The notes beneath the pieces were generated by a model. It did not search any database and had not been told where the DNA came from. It saw nothing but the letters and a program-made list of their open reading frames with translations. A DNA stretch of 64,000 nucleotides. Origin: an uncultured Nitrospirota bacterium (lineage in GTDB: Bacteria; CG2-30-53-67). Position numbers and translations under genes: made by a program. Of this stretch, positions 47,785 to 55,665 are shown piece after piece. The number at the start of each line of letters is the position of its first letter. Positions within the stretch are counted from its first letter, which is position 1. The DNA is taken from NCBI GenBank assembly GCA_947259355.1, contig CAMYMF010000006.1, positions 1 to 64,000 on the forward strand. Reading direction: 5' to 3'.

Positions 47785-48438
47785 TCAGGGATGCGAAGAC
47801 AGTAACTGGTTAATTTTATTGACACTTGCTGCCATCTCCGTGCCGCTGACAGGCTGTGACACATGAAATCTCCCAGAGCCGTCGAGATGCATGAGTCCAG
47901 CTGCCAGAACCGTGCGGACCGTCCGATAGTATCGATGGCCCTGCGGAAGATCGGTCGGCGTCCGCACGGAAGCGGGCGGTCCCTCACGGCGAACATTCAT
48001 CCGCTCCAGGATACCGCTCAACACCTGTGCCGCCTCGCCCCTGTTGATCGGCCGATCCGGCTCGAACCGGTGGTTCGGGGGCACTGGGATGAGCCCGCGC
48101 TGGACAGCCGTGAGAATCTCCCGTCGAGCCCAGTGCTCGGCGATGTCTACCATCACGGGGAATTCCTCGGAGGGCGGTATGGACCCGATGGGAAGTTCTC
48201 GCACGAGCAGAACAGCCAGCCCGGAACGGGTCAACTCGCGAATTTCCGACATCGGTGGCAGCTCATCCGGCCAGCGCTCGGGAATAGAAACTGCAGCCGG
48301 TCGGGCCAGCGGCTCCGGCGGCGGCACCGAAACGGGCCGCATGCACCCCGCGACCATCATCAGAGCCCAGAGGCAGCTGAGTCCGAGAGGCCCACAACCC
48401 TTCTGCATGACACGTCTTCCCATGAGGACAGATCCCAT
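47785..48438 (-). CDS. SLH-domain lipoprotein
   Basis: 217 residues. A lipoprotein signal ends at VAGC32. The mature part has an S-layer-homology-like segment: FPVMVDIAEHWARREILTAVQRGLI and FEPDRPINRGEAAQVLSGILERM, matching the SLH pattern of a conserved D..HWA..I and an R.E.A helix, then a second less regular copy near the C-terminus. It is likely attached to the outer membrane or cell wall. An own promoter lies upstream. It may share little with the lpt operon functionally. Confidence 0.75.
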   Translation of the reverse strand: MGSVLMGRRVMQKGCGPLGLSCLWALMMVAGCMRPVSVPPPEPLARPAAVSIPERWPDELPPMSEIRELTRSGLAVLLVRELPIGSIPPSEEFPVMVDIAEHWARREILTAVQRGLIPVPPNHRFEPDRPINRGEAAQVLSGILERMNVRREGPPASVRTPTDLPQGHRYYRTVRTVLAAGLMHLDGSGRFHVSQPVSGTEMAASVNKINQLLSSHP

Positions 48439-48468
48439 TGGTGTGCCGCCACCCGCAACAGCAGTGGA

Positions 48469-48497
48469 ATTCTATCGGGATGGCGGCAACAAGTCAA
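48469..48497 (-). promoter_or_regulatory. Promoter of the SLH lipoprotein gene
   Basis: Minus strand TTGACT (48492-48497), a 17-base spacer and TAGAAT (48469-48474) form a strong sigma-70 promoter. It starts transcription about 24 bases before the ATG. It lies in the 220-base gap after the ASKHA gene. Confidence 0.65.
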
Positions 48498-48658
48498 GAT
48501 GCCCTCAAATTTACAGGCCGTCGAGCTTGCCGCACGCTACGCCAAAAGAAATCTTGAACTGAGGAAAGACTCCGATGATTCGGGGCCAATAGATCTCCTG
48601 CACCTTGCCGGCGGTACCACTAAGATCTCCCATTACGATTGCTCGTGCTGTATCCGAA

Positions 48659-50272
48659 CTAGCGCCTGGCCCGAACGGAAGGAAACTGGGCTGCATCGGT
48701 GTGGGGTAGAAACATGGCTGCGCTCAGCAGCGGCATGAAATCACCGTCGACATTCAGTTCCACATACGTCACACGCCGGCTGATTTCTTCGAGTTCCCGC
48801 CTCTTTTCATTTGAGAGCAGACAGAGACAGGCGCCCATGCCGGCACTGTTATGCAGCGTTCGGTATCGCTCCAGGGGAATATCGGGAACCATCCCGAGGG
48901 TGACAGCCTTTTCGGGATCAATATAGCTGCCAAAAGTCCCCGCGACAAAGAAAGACTCCAAGTCCCCGAAGGAAAGCCCCGCCTGGCGGGTCATGACCGT
49001 CAACGCCGTGTACATGGCGGCCTTGGTGCGAAGCAGATTCTCCAGATCGAACTGGGTCAAGACGATGGGCGCACCGGTGCCACTTTGCTCTGCAGGGACC
49101 AGCCGATACGCCTGATGCCCATCCGATTCCATGATGTTCTCGGCCACCCTGTCAATCTTGCCTCGCTCATCGATCACACCACTCAGGAAGAGCTCGGCCA
49201 TCAGGTCAATGAGCCCCGATCCGCAGATCCCTTTGGGGGGCAGCCCCCCAATGGTGGACCACGTGGGCCGGAGACTTCCCCGGTCGATCTGCACGTGATC
49301 TATGGCCCCAGGCCCCGCCCGCATGCCGCAGCGAACGACCCCCCCTTCCAGCGCCGGACCGGCCGCGCCCGCCGCCACCATCAGCCAATGCCGATTTCCC
49401 AGAACGATCTCCGCGTTGGTCCCCACGTCCACCAGCACCGAGAACTTCTCTGCCCGGTGCATCTGCGACACGAGAATGCCGGCCAGCGCGTCCCCGCCGG
49501 CATAACTGCCTACATTGGGAAGCGCGTAGAAGACAGCACGCTCGTGGACCTGCAGACCCAGTGCCCTGGCGGGGCTGATCTGCAGCCGGTTGATGACGGG
49601 ACTGTAAGGCTCCCGGCAGAGACGGCGTGTTGAAAACCCGCAGCAGAGATGGACCATGGCGGTGTTGCCTGCTGCGGCCACCGCGTAGACCTGTCGCCCT
49701 TCGATCGAGTGTTTTTGAAGCAAGACCGCGAGGGCACCGTTGATGGTGTCCATCAGCACCTTTTGCAGCTCCGCCTGCCCCCCCGGTTTTTCACAGTGAT
49801 GCATGCGGCTCAGGACATCTTCTCCGAAAGCCACCTGCGGGTTCTCGACGGCCGACGCCTCGAGAACCACCCCCCGATGCAAATCGAGGAGGTACAGAAC
49901 AAGGTTGGTCGAACCGAGATCGACGGCCAGCGCAAAGTTCGATGCAACCTCGTCGCCGACCATCACATCGATCAGTTCCGCACCGCTCTCCTTCATAGCC
50001 AGCGTCACCGTCAGCCGGCCGCGACCGTCATGGAGAACCTCCGATACTCGCGGCACCATCCCGAAGGGCACCGAGGGATTCTGGATACCCGATTGTTTTT
50101 CAAGAAGATCGAGCACCCGATCGACGTCGCCACGGTTGTCACGAAGACTGGGCAAGGAAACGTTCAGGACAACCTTGCGCACCAGAGGGTCCAGCCCGTC
50201 CGGCGCCAGAAGTTGTCGTGGGTCCTGCGCTTCAAAGAGATTCACGGCTTCATCCTGGTCGGCGGGTATCAT
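48659..50272 (-). CDS. RACo-like ASKHA-domain protein lacking the ferredoxin domain
   Basis: 537 residues. The N-terminal about 95 residues resemble the linker/middle domain of corrinoid-activating ATPases (DUF4445 family), then the ASKHA fold: LAVDLGSTNLVLYLLDL, AAAGNTAMVHLCCG, LVDVGTNAEIVLGN, CGSGLIDLMAELF and FVAGTFGSYIDPEKA. Relatives reductively reactivate cobalt in corrinoid methyltransferases and usually begin with a [2Fe-2S] domain of about 100 residues; here there is none, and no Cys motif takes its place. Overlaps the MoeA-PBP gene by 23 bases. No methyltransferase or corrinoid protein is in the window. Confidence 0.8.
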   Translation of the reverse strand: MIPADQDEAVNLFEAQDPRQLLAPDGLDPLVRKVVLNVSLPSLRDNRGDVDRVLDLLEKQSGIQNPSVPFGMVPRVSEVLHDGRGRLTVTLAMKESGAELIDVMVGDEVASNFALAVDLGSTNLVLYLLDLHRGVVLEASAVENPQVAFGEDVLSRMHHCEKPGGQAELQKVLMDTINGALAVLLQKHSIEGRQVYAVAAAGNTAMVHLCCGFSTRRLCREPYSPVINRLQISPARALGLQVHERAVFYALPNVGSYAGGDALAGILVSQMHRAEKFSVLVDVGTNAEIVLGNRHWLMVAAGAAGPALEGGVVRCGMRAGPGAIDHVQIDRGSLRPTWSTIGGLPPKGICGSGLIDLMAELFLSGVIDERGKIDRVAENIMESDGHQAYRLVPAEQSGTGAPIVLTQFDLENLLRTKAAMYTALTVMTRQAGLSFGDLESFFVAGTFGSYIDPEKAVTLGMVPDIPLERYRTLHNSAGMGACLCLLSNEKRRELEEISRRVTYVELNVDGDFMPLLSAAMFLPHTDAAQFPSVRARR

Positions 50273-52208
50273 ACACCACGGCTCCCATGTGCGACACGTC
50301 GTAACCGCCCAGCGCCAGAATCATCGTTTTGAATTCCGGGTCGTCCCGCAGAATCGCAAGCAAGCACTGCAAGGCCTCCGTCGCGAGGAAGTCGCAAGGA
50401 ATAGCGAAATCGAATCGCTCCCGAGCCACCGGGATAAAGTCCAGCGAAAGCGCCCGGGCCGCCGCCAGAATGCCAACCCCTGCGTCTGCGGTCCCACCGG
50501 CCACGGCCGAGGCCACCCCCATATGGGTGTACTCTTCCCGCTCGTAACCTCGAATCGCCTCGGGCAGGAGTCCAAGCTGCCGCAGGCAACCGTCGGTGAG
50601 CAATCGGGTTCCGGAGCCTTTCTGACGATTGATGAAGACCAGATCTTCCCGGGCGAGATCCTGGAGCCCTGAAATCTCCTTGGGGTTTCCGCGGGGAACC
50701 AGCAGGCCCTGCTCCCGGTAGACGAGGTTGACCAATACCATCTCTTTTTCCGGAAGAAGACGCTGCAGAAAGGGTTCGTTGTATGCACCGGTTTGCTCAT
50801 CGAGGAGATGGGTGCCCGCCAGGTGCGCTTCGCCCCGCTTGATGGCCAGCAGTCCACCCATACTTCCCACATGGGAGGAGGCAAAGGAGAAGCGGGGATG
50901 GCGTTTTTTCAGAACATTCGCCAAGATGTCCAGGGTGTTGTCGTGACTGCCAATGCAAACCAGTGTCTCCGCCAGTTCCGACGCAGAGCGCAGCAGTTCG
51001 ACCCGGACCTCCTCCCCCGCCGCGATCCCCTCGCTGAGGGCCGGAATGCGGACAACACCGTCTGCCCGCACCAGTGACATGAGTTTCCCGGCCCCCCGGG
51101 AAACCGGTGTTGCCACGGTCCGGGACCCCACCACTCCCACCGTCACGCGCACGAATTCCTCCTGCCCGACCGCGGAGCTGATCTGTCGCGACAAAACCGC
51201 AGGGAGCGTTTCGGGATCGGGGACGGGGCGTGCTTGATACGCGAAGAGCAGCGGCTTCACGAAGAGCGACAACGTCAGTGCGGCTGAAACGGGGTAGCCA
51301 GGAATACCGACAACCGGTTTGCCCTCCACCACGCTGAGAATCACCGGTTTGCCCGGCTTGATGCTCACACCATGGACAAAGACCTCCCCCAGTTCGCGCA
51401 GGGCGTGAATCGTGAAGTCTTCGCGCCCGGCGGAGGAGCCGGCATTGACCAGAACCACATCGGCGCTTTTGAGGGCGCTCTGAATCGCGGCCCGAACGGT
51501 CTCCAGCGCATCCGGAACAATGTCATGGCGCGTCGCCCGCCCCCCCCACTCTTGGATCAGGCCACAGAGGATTCTCGAATTGAATTCGATTATCTGTCCC
51601 TGCCGTGGCGTGCTCCCCGGCTGAACCAACTCGCTGCCGGTGGGAAGCACGGCCACCACCGGAAGCCGTCGCACCGCAAGCTCGGTCAAACCACCCGCGA
51701 GCATGGCCCCCACATCCACCGGGCGAACATGATGATTCTCGGGGAGAATCAATTCGGTGGCCACGAGATCCTCCCCCATGGTCCGCACATGCCGGTAGGG
51801 GGTTACCGGCGCGATGATCTCGATTTCGTCCCCGCCGCATCGGTCTACCTCCTCGATCATGATGACCGCGTCCATCCCGTCCGGAAGGGGGTCGCCCGTG
51901 TCGACGTAGAGGGCCTCCCGACCGATCCGCAGGCGCTTCGGCCGCGATTCTGAGGGCCCCACGGTGTCCGCAAACCGCACGGCCACTCCGTCCATCGCTG
52001 CCGCATGATAGCTCGGCGAGGACAGCCGTGCCGTTACGGCCTGGGCCGTGACGCGACCCAGGGCCTCGTCCACGGGAATCACTTCACCCGGCAGCGGCTC
52101 CCAGATGCCCCGTCGGGTCAGCGCCTCCGTCCATGTCGCGAGGGATTCGGACAGGGGCATGCTCTTCAGATATACCTCACGCTTCACGACACCATACTCC
52201 CGCTTCAC
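50250..52208 (-). CDS. MoeA-periplasmic-binding-domain fusion, molybdenum cofactor protein
   Basis: 652 residues. Residues about 1-400 are a MoeA domain (RLSSPSYHAAAMDGVAV, VYVDTGDPLPDGMDAVIM-like region, VVAVLPTGSELVQPG, VNAGSSAGREDFT, GKPVVGIPGYPVSA). Residues about 415-640 form a substrate-binding (PBP/LysR-effector type) domain with SHDNTLDILANVLKK and FINRQKGSGTRLLTDG, but no signal peptide, so it should sense tungstate/molybdate or a cofactor form in the cytoplasm. Such fusions occur with a normal MoeA neighbour, as here, with an ATGA overlap. It may discriminate Mo from W. Confidence 0.85.
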   Translation of the reverse strand: MKREYGVVKREVYLKSMPLSESLATWTEALTRRGIWEPLPGEVIPVDEALGRVTAQAVTARLSSPSYHAAAMDGVAVRFADTVGPSESRPKRLRIGREALYVDTGDPLPDGMDAVIMIEEVDRCGGDEIEIIAPVTPYRHVRTMGEDLVATELILPENHHVRPVDVGAMLAGGLTELAVRRLPVVAVLPTGSELVQPGSTPRQGQIIEFNSRILCGLIQEWGGRATRHDIVPDALETVRAAIQSALKSADVVLVNAGSSAGREDFTIHALRELGEVFVHGVSIKPGKPVILSVVEGKPVVGIPGYPVSAALTLSLFVKPLLFAYQARPVPDPETLPAVLSRQISSAVGQEEFVRVTVGVVGSRTVATPVSRGAGKLMSLVRADGVVRIPALSEGIAAGEEVRVELLRSASELAETLVCIGSHDNTLDILANVLKKRHPRFSFASSHVGSMGGLLAIKRGEAHLAGTHLLDEQTGAYNEPFLQRLLPEKEMVLVNLVYREQGLLVPRGNPKEISGLQDLAREDLVFINRQKGSGTRLLTDGCLRQLGLLPEAIRGYEREEYTHMGVASAVAGGTADAGVGILAAARALSLDFIPVARERFDFAIPCDFLATEALQCLLAILRDDPEFKTMILALGGYDVSHMGAVVYDTRRPG

Positions 52209-53497
52209 TCAAAAAGAGCCACCTCCACCGCCTCGCCCTTCTCCAGACCAATACTTTCCTCCGGAATAACCACGGTCCCATGGGCTTCCACCAGGGTGCG
52301 CATGAGGCCCGATTTTCCGAGGATGGGCCGCGCCAGGAGTTGACCCTCGTCGACCGCAACGGCCACGCGGACATAGTCCTCCCGCCCCGCCGCGGACGAG
52401 ACAGACCGAGACATTCTGGCCCGAACAACCGGGCACCGGAGCGACGACCAGGAGACATCTCGAAGTCCCGACAACAGACGAAGCACAGGCCGCACGAAAA
52501 GATCGAAACCGATCACAATGGCCGCTGGGTGGCCGGGCAGGCCGAACACGGGAATCTTACCGACCATGGCACAGATCGTCGGTTTGCCCGGCTTGACCGC
52601 CACGCCGTGGACCACGATTCCGGGTTTTCCCAGCTGTGAGAGCACTTCAGCCGTCAGATCCCGCGTGCCGACGGAACTTCCGCCGGACAGCACAACCAAG
52701 TCGCACTCCGCCAGCGCCCGGCCAACATTTTGCTTCAGGGCCGCCAGATCGTCGGGTACGATGGCATATCGGTCCGCCACCCCCCCCGCCTGTTCGATCA
52801 AAGCTGAGAGATGATAGCTGTTTATGTCCCGCACCTGCCCGGGACCCGCCGCTTGATCGGGCGGAACGATTTCACTGCCCGTCGGAATCACGGCCACCCG
52901 GGGGCGCCGGTAGATAGGCACCCGCGTGATCCCGAGGCCGCAGAGCACGCCGATGTCCTGAGGTCGAAGGCGGTGCCCCATCTGCAGCACCACTTCTCCC
53001 TCTTGCACGTCGTCGCCGGCCTGAATCACGTTTTCTCCCGGAGCCACCGCCCGCATGACCTCGATCATCCGATCATCCACCGGCGCGGTCTGCTCAAACA
53101 TGACCACCGCATCGGCCCCGTCCGGCAGCATCCCCCCCGTCGCAATCTTCATGGCCTCCTGGGAGTGGACCGCCCCGGATGCCGGCACGCCCATGGGGAT
53201 TTCGCCAACAATGTTGAGATATCCTGGCAAGGCCTCCGTTGCGCCAAAGGTATCCTGGGCTCTCACGGCGTAACCGTCCATGGTGGACCGTGAAAAGGCC
53301 GGCAGGTTTTCCTTCGACACAATCGGTTGGCTGAGGATCCTCCCCAGCGCCGAAACCACGTCGACGCGCTCTTGCCGAAGCTCCGGCCGGCCCAGGTGCG
53401 ACAGGAATGTCTCCTGCGCAGCCCGACGGGCCGACAGTCCGGAGCGTCCCAGCATATCTCTTGGTTCCTGAGATTTATTGTTCTCAGGTTTGTCCAT
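52205..53497 (-). CDS. moeA: Molybdopterin molybdenumtransferase MoeA
   Basis: 430 residues. Complete MoeA: FSRSTMDGYAVRAQDT, ATGGMLPDGADAVVMFEQT, VAVIPTGSEIVPP, LSGGSSVGTRDLT, KPGKPTICAM and VFGLPGHPAA. Inserts Mo (or W) into adenylylated molybdopterin. The product of the translationally coupled next gene is a second MoeA with an added binding domain; two MoeA proteins in one organism often serve Mo and W separately. Upstream of it 245 bases lie empty except for the cytochrome terminator. Confidence 0.93.
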   Translation of the reverse strand: MDKPENNKSQEPRDMLGRSGLSARRAAQETFLSHLGRPELRQERVDVVSALGRILSQPIVSKENLPAFSRSTMDGYAVRAQDTFGATEALPGYLNIVGEIPMGVPASGAVHSQEAMKIATGGMLPDGADAVVMFEQTAPVDDRMIEVMRAVAPGENVIQAGDDVQEGEVVLQMGHRLRPQDIGVLCGLGITRVPIYRRPRVAVIPTGSEIVPPDQAAGPGQVRDINSYHLSALIEQAGGVADRYAIVPDDLAALKQNVGRALAECDLVVLSGGSSVGTRDLTAEVLSQLGKPGIVVHGVAVKPGKPTICAMVGKIPVFGLPGHPAAIVIGFDLFVRPVLRLLSGLRDVSWSSLRCPVVRARMSRSVSSAAGREDYVRVAVAVDEGQLLARPILGKSGLMRTLVEAHGTVVIPEESIGLEKGEAVEVALFE

Positions 53498-53678
53498 CCC
53501 GTAGCCCTCCGATTTGCACGCCAGGCACGCGCCGCGCGCTCAGCCCCCCACAGAAGCAAACCGTTTGAAACCTCACACAAAAATGGGGTAGCACGACTTA
53601 TATCACAGCCGACGGAGGAATGACAACGGTATCTTCGTCGCAATGCCCAGATGGGCACCGCTGGCGGCGAGACCGGAC

Positions 53679-53715
53679 AAAAAAACCGCCGCCTCAAGAG
53701 AGAAAGGCGACGGCT
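53679..53715 (-). terminator. Rho-independent terminator of the tetrahaem cytochrome gene
   Basis: On the minus strand an about ten-base-pair stem with one G-U pair (53705-53715 with 53685-53694) and a ten-base loop is followed by seven T residues (53679-53685). It lies 29 bases after the cytochrome stop. Confidence 0.8.
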
Positions 53716-53743
53716 GATGTTGCCTGAAGAATCTGCCTGCCCG

Positions 53744-54268
53744 TCAGTGGGCTTTCTTCAGCGGGAAGTGCTCGTGCGTTCCGTCCGCCTTACGTTGCTC
53801 GTAATTGAACTCCTTGTAGAAGGGGCTCTTTTCGTTGTGGCACTTGCGGCAGGTGGCCTCATCGGGCACAATCAGTCCCTTCGCGATTAGCTCATCGCGC
53901 TTGTAGTCGCGGTTCGTCATCATGACCTTCATGTACTCCGACCCCGGGCCATGACAAGCTTCACACTGTACGTTCGGCATCTCTGCGGTGCCGTCGACCG
54001 TGTGGCACGGCAGACAGGTCGCATCGCCCGTGTAGTCTTTGTTGGGATCGAGCCCGGCAGCGGTCTTGGCCTCGGCCCGGACCCCCGGCTCGAGGAGTTC
54101 AAAAACCTTCGCCATTTTTGTGGTCTCCCAGCTCTTGAACTGTTTCATGTGGCACATCTTGCACTTCTTCGATCCCACGTAATCGGCTGCATGTACCGGG
54201 ACCACCCCGAACATGACAACGAAGAAAACCCCCATGAGGATCATTCCGTACTTGACCATCGTTGGCAC
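53744..54268 (-). CDS. Tetrahaem cytochrome c, c554-like
   Basis: 174 residues with a cleavable signal peptide ending VPVHA. Four haem motifs: CKMCH, CLPCH, CEACH and CRKCH, with extra His residues nearby. Spacing and the YVGSKKCKMCHMKQF opening resemble the cytochrome c554/'cytochrome c family protein' group common in Desulfobacterota. Periplasmic electron carrier; partners unknown. Own promoter, GGGAGGTG ribosome site and terminator: a well expressed monocistronic gene. Confidence 0.92.
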   Translation of the reverse strand: MPTMVKYGMILMGVFFVVMFGVVPVHAADYVGSKKCKMCHMKQFKSWETTKMAKVFELLEPGVRAEAKTAAGLDPNKDYTGDATCLPCHTVDGTAEMPNVQCEACHGPGSEYMKVMMTNRDYKRDELIAKGLIVPDEATCRKCHNEKSPFYKEFNYEQRKADGTHEHFPLKKAH

Positions 54269-54626
54269 CTCCCGTTGAAATTGAAAAAAAAATTGATACA
54301 GATCAGAGCGCTTCTTTATATCCCCTTGGACGCCGTGCTGTCAAATATATTCAGATCATTTGCACCGATCGCGTCAGTGGTCCGGACCGCCTCCCTCGCC
54401 GAGCCACCATGGGCTGGCCTATGTTTTCCTCCTTTTTTCAAAAGGTTAGATGGCGATCACCAATCCACGGCCATCGCGATCGACAGCCCCATTATTAGGA
54501 AACCTTGTTTTTCGCCCATGGCTCGGCTATGATCCGAGCGAAGGGGCCTCACGCTCGGGGACCTCGGCAGCAACGAGCGGGGACAGTGTCGACGAGACTT
54601 CGGCAGATGTAGTGGTGGAACCGACA
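54269..54626. other. Intergenic region between divergent cytochrome and glycosyltransferase genes
   Basis: 358 bases. The left part holds the cytochrome promoter and leader, with a run of A/T next to the ribosome site. The right part (54450-54626) is open in the glycosyltransferase frame and could be an N-terminal extension of 59 residues (from an ATG at 54450), but its composition is Ser/Ala/Asp-rich and unlike the family, so I treat it as non-coding. Confidence 0.5.
54315..54344 (-). promoter_or_regulatory. Promoter of the tetrahaem cytochrome gene
   Basis: Minus strand TTGACA (54339-54344) and TATAAA (54315-54320) are 18 bases apart (ATATAA at 17). Both boxes are near consensus, about 50 bases before the ATG. 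Confidence 0.7.
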
Positions 54627-55472
54627 ATGAAGAAGCCTCCGTTGGTCAGCGTGATCATCCCAACGTTCAATCGCTTTCCCATGCTCTGCGAAGCCATCGA
54701 TTCGGTGCTAGCTCAGAGCTTTTCCGACTTCGAGCTCATCGTCGTCGATGACGGCTCTTCAGACGAAACCGGCTCCATCGGCACCCGATACGGGCCGTCC
54801 ATTCAATACTTATTTCAAGGAAATCAAGGAGTAAGCGCAGCGAGAAACCGGGGGATCGAAAGGGCCCGCGGCGATTTCATCTGTTTTCTGGACTCCGACG
54901 ACCTTTGGCTGCCCCATAAACTGGCGGTTCAATATGCCGCGATGATCGAGAACCCTGCCGAGCCGGTCTCCTACACCGAAGAGATCTGGTACCGCCGGGG
55001 GGTCCGGGTGAATCCAAAGAAAAAGCATGCCAAACATGGGGGGTGGATTTTCGCTCAGTGTCTAACCCTTTGCCTTATCAGCCCCTCTTCCGTGATGATT
55101 AGACGGAATATCTTTGATTCAGTGGGCATATTCGATGAAGATCTCCCTGTATGCGAGGACTACGACCTCTGGCTCCGTATCTCAAAGGATTTCCCCGTGC
55201 GACTCATCCCAGACCCTCTCATCATTAAGCGGAACGGCCACCGCGGACAACTCTCAGCCAGCAACTGGGGCTTCGATCGATATCGCGTGCAAAGTGTTGC
55301 GCAGCTCTTATCAGCCGGTACGCTGAGCCCGGACCAGGTCGAAGCCGCTGTGCGCTTGTTGGCACAGAAGTGCCGAATTCTCCACCGGGGATTCATGAAA
55401 CGAGGCAAGACTCAAGAGGCGGAAGTGTATGCGAGATTGGCTCAACAATGGACGGAGGCCACATCTTCCTGA
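54627..55472 (+). CDS. Family 2 glycosyltransferase
   Basis: 281 residues. GT-A fold: VSVIIPTFNRFPMLCEAI, LIVVDDGSSDETG, GNQGVSAARNRGIERARGDFICFLDSDDLW (metal-binding DxD as SDD) and a C-terminal acceptor domain ending in a helix with many Gln/Glu. The nucleotide-sugar and acceptor are unknown. The ATG at 54627 matches the family start; a GTGG stretch is the only ribosome-site-like sequence. No other polysaccharide genes adjoin. Confidence 0.88.
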   Translation: MKKPPLVSVIIPTFNRFPMLCEAIDSVLAQSFSDFELIVVDDGSSDETGSIGTRYGPSIQYLFQGNQGVSAARNRGIERARGDFICFLDSDDLWLPHKLAVQYAAMIENPAEPVSYTEEIWYRRGVRVNPKKKHAKHGGWIFAQCLTLCLISPSSVMIRRNIFDSVGIFDEDLPVCEDYDLWLRISKDFPVRLIPDPLIIKRNGHRGQLSASNWGFDRYRVQSVAQLLSAGTLSPDQVEAAVRLLAQKCRILHRGFMKRGKTQEAEVYARLAQQWTEATSS

Positions 55473-55556
55473 AGAGCTGCGCGAAGAGCTTGCGGGTTAC
55501 CCTAAGATGCTTCGGCCCATGAGCGCACGGCCAAACAGAACGGGTTTTGATCTCTG

Positions 55557-55572
55557 TGTGTGAAATCACACA
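55557..55572. promoter_or_regulatory. Perfect 16-bp palindrome followed by T-run upstream of the haem kinase
   Basis: TGTGTGA and TCACACA flank two A bases. A run of five T follows on the + strand, so it may be the glycosyltransferase terminator (six-pair stem, four-base loop). The TGTG/CACA arms also look like a CRP/FNR-type operator, though the spacing is not the CRP N6. About 95 bases before the haem-kinase start. Confidence 0.4.
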
Positions 55573-55665
55573 TTTTTGTTGCCTTCACCCCAGCCACATG
55601 ATATGTTGATCACTGGGTAACCTACTGATTACGGCACACGCCTTCATTTTCAAAAGCGTTCGTCC

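Noticed and set aside
48511-48696. 61-residue minus-strand frame between the ASKHA and SLH genes
   Set aside because: It overlaps the end of the ASKHA gene, has no ribosome site, and its start region covers the SLH promoter approach; no similarity was recognised.
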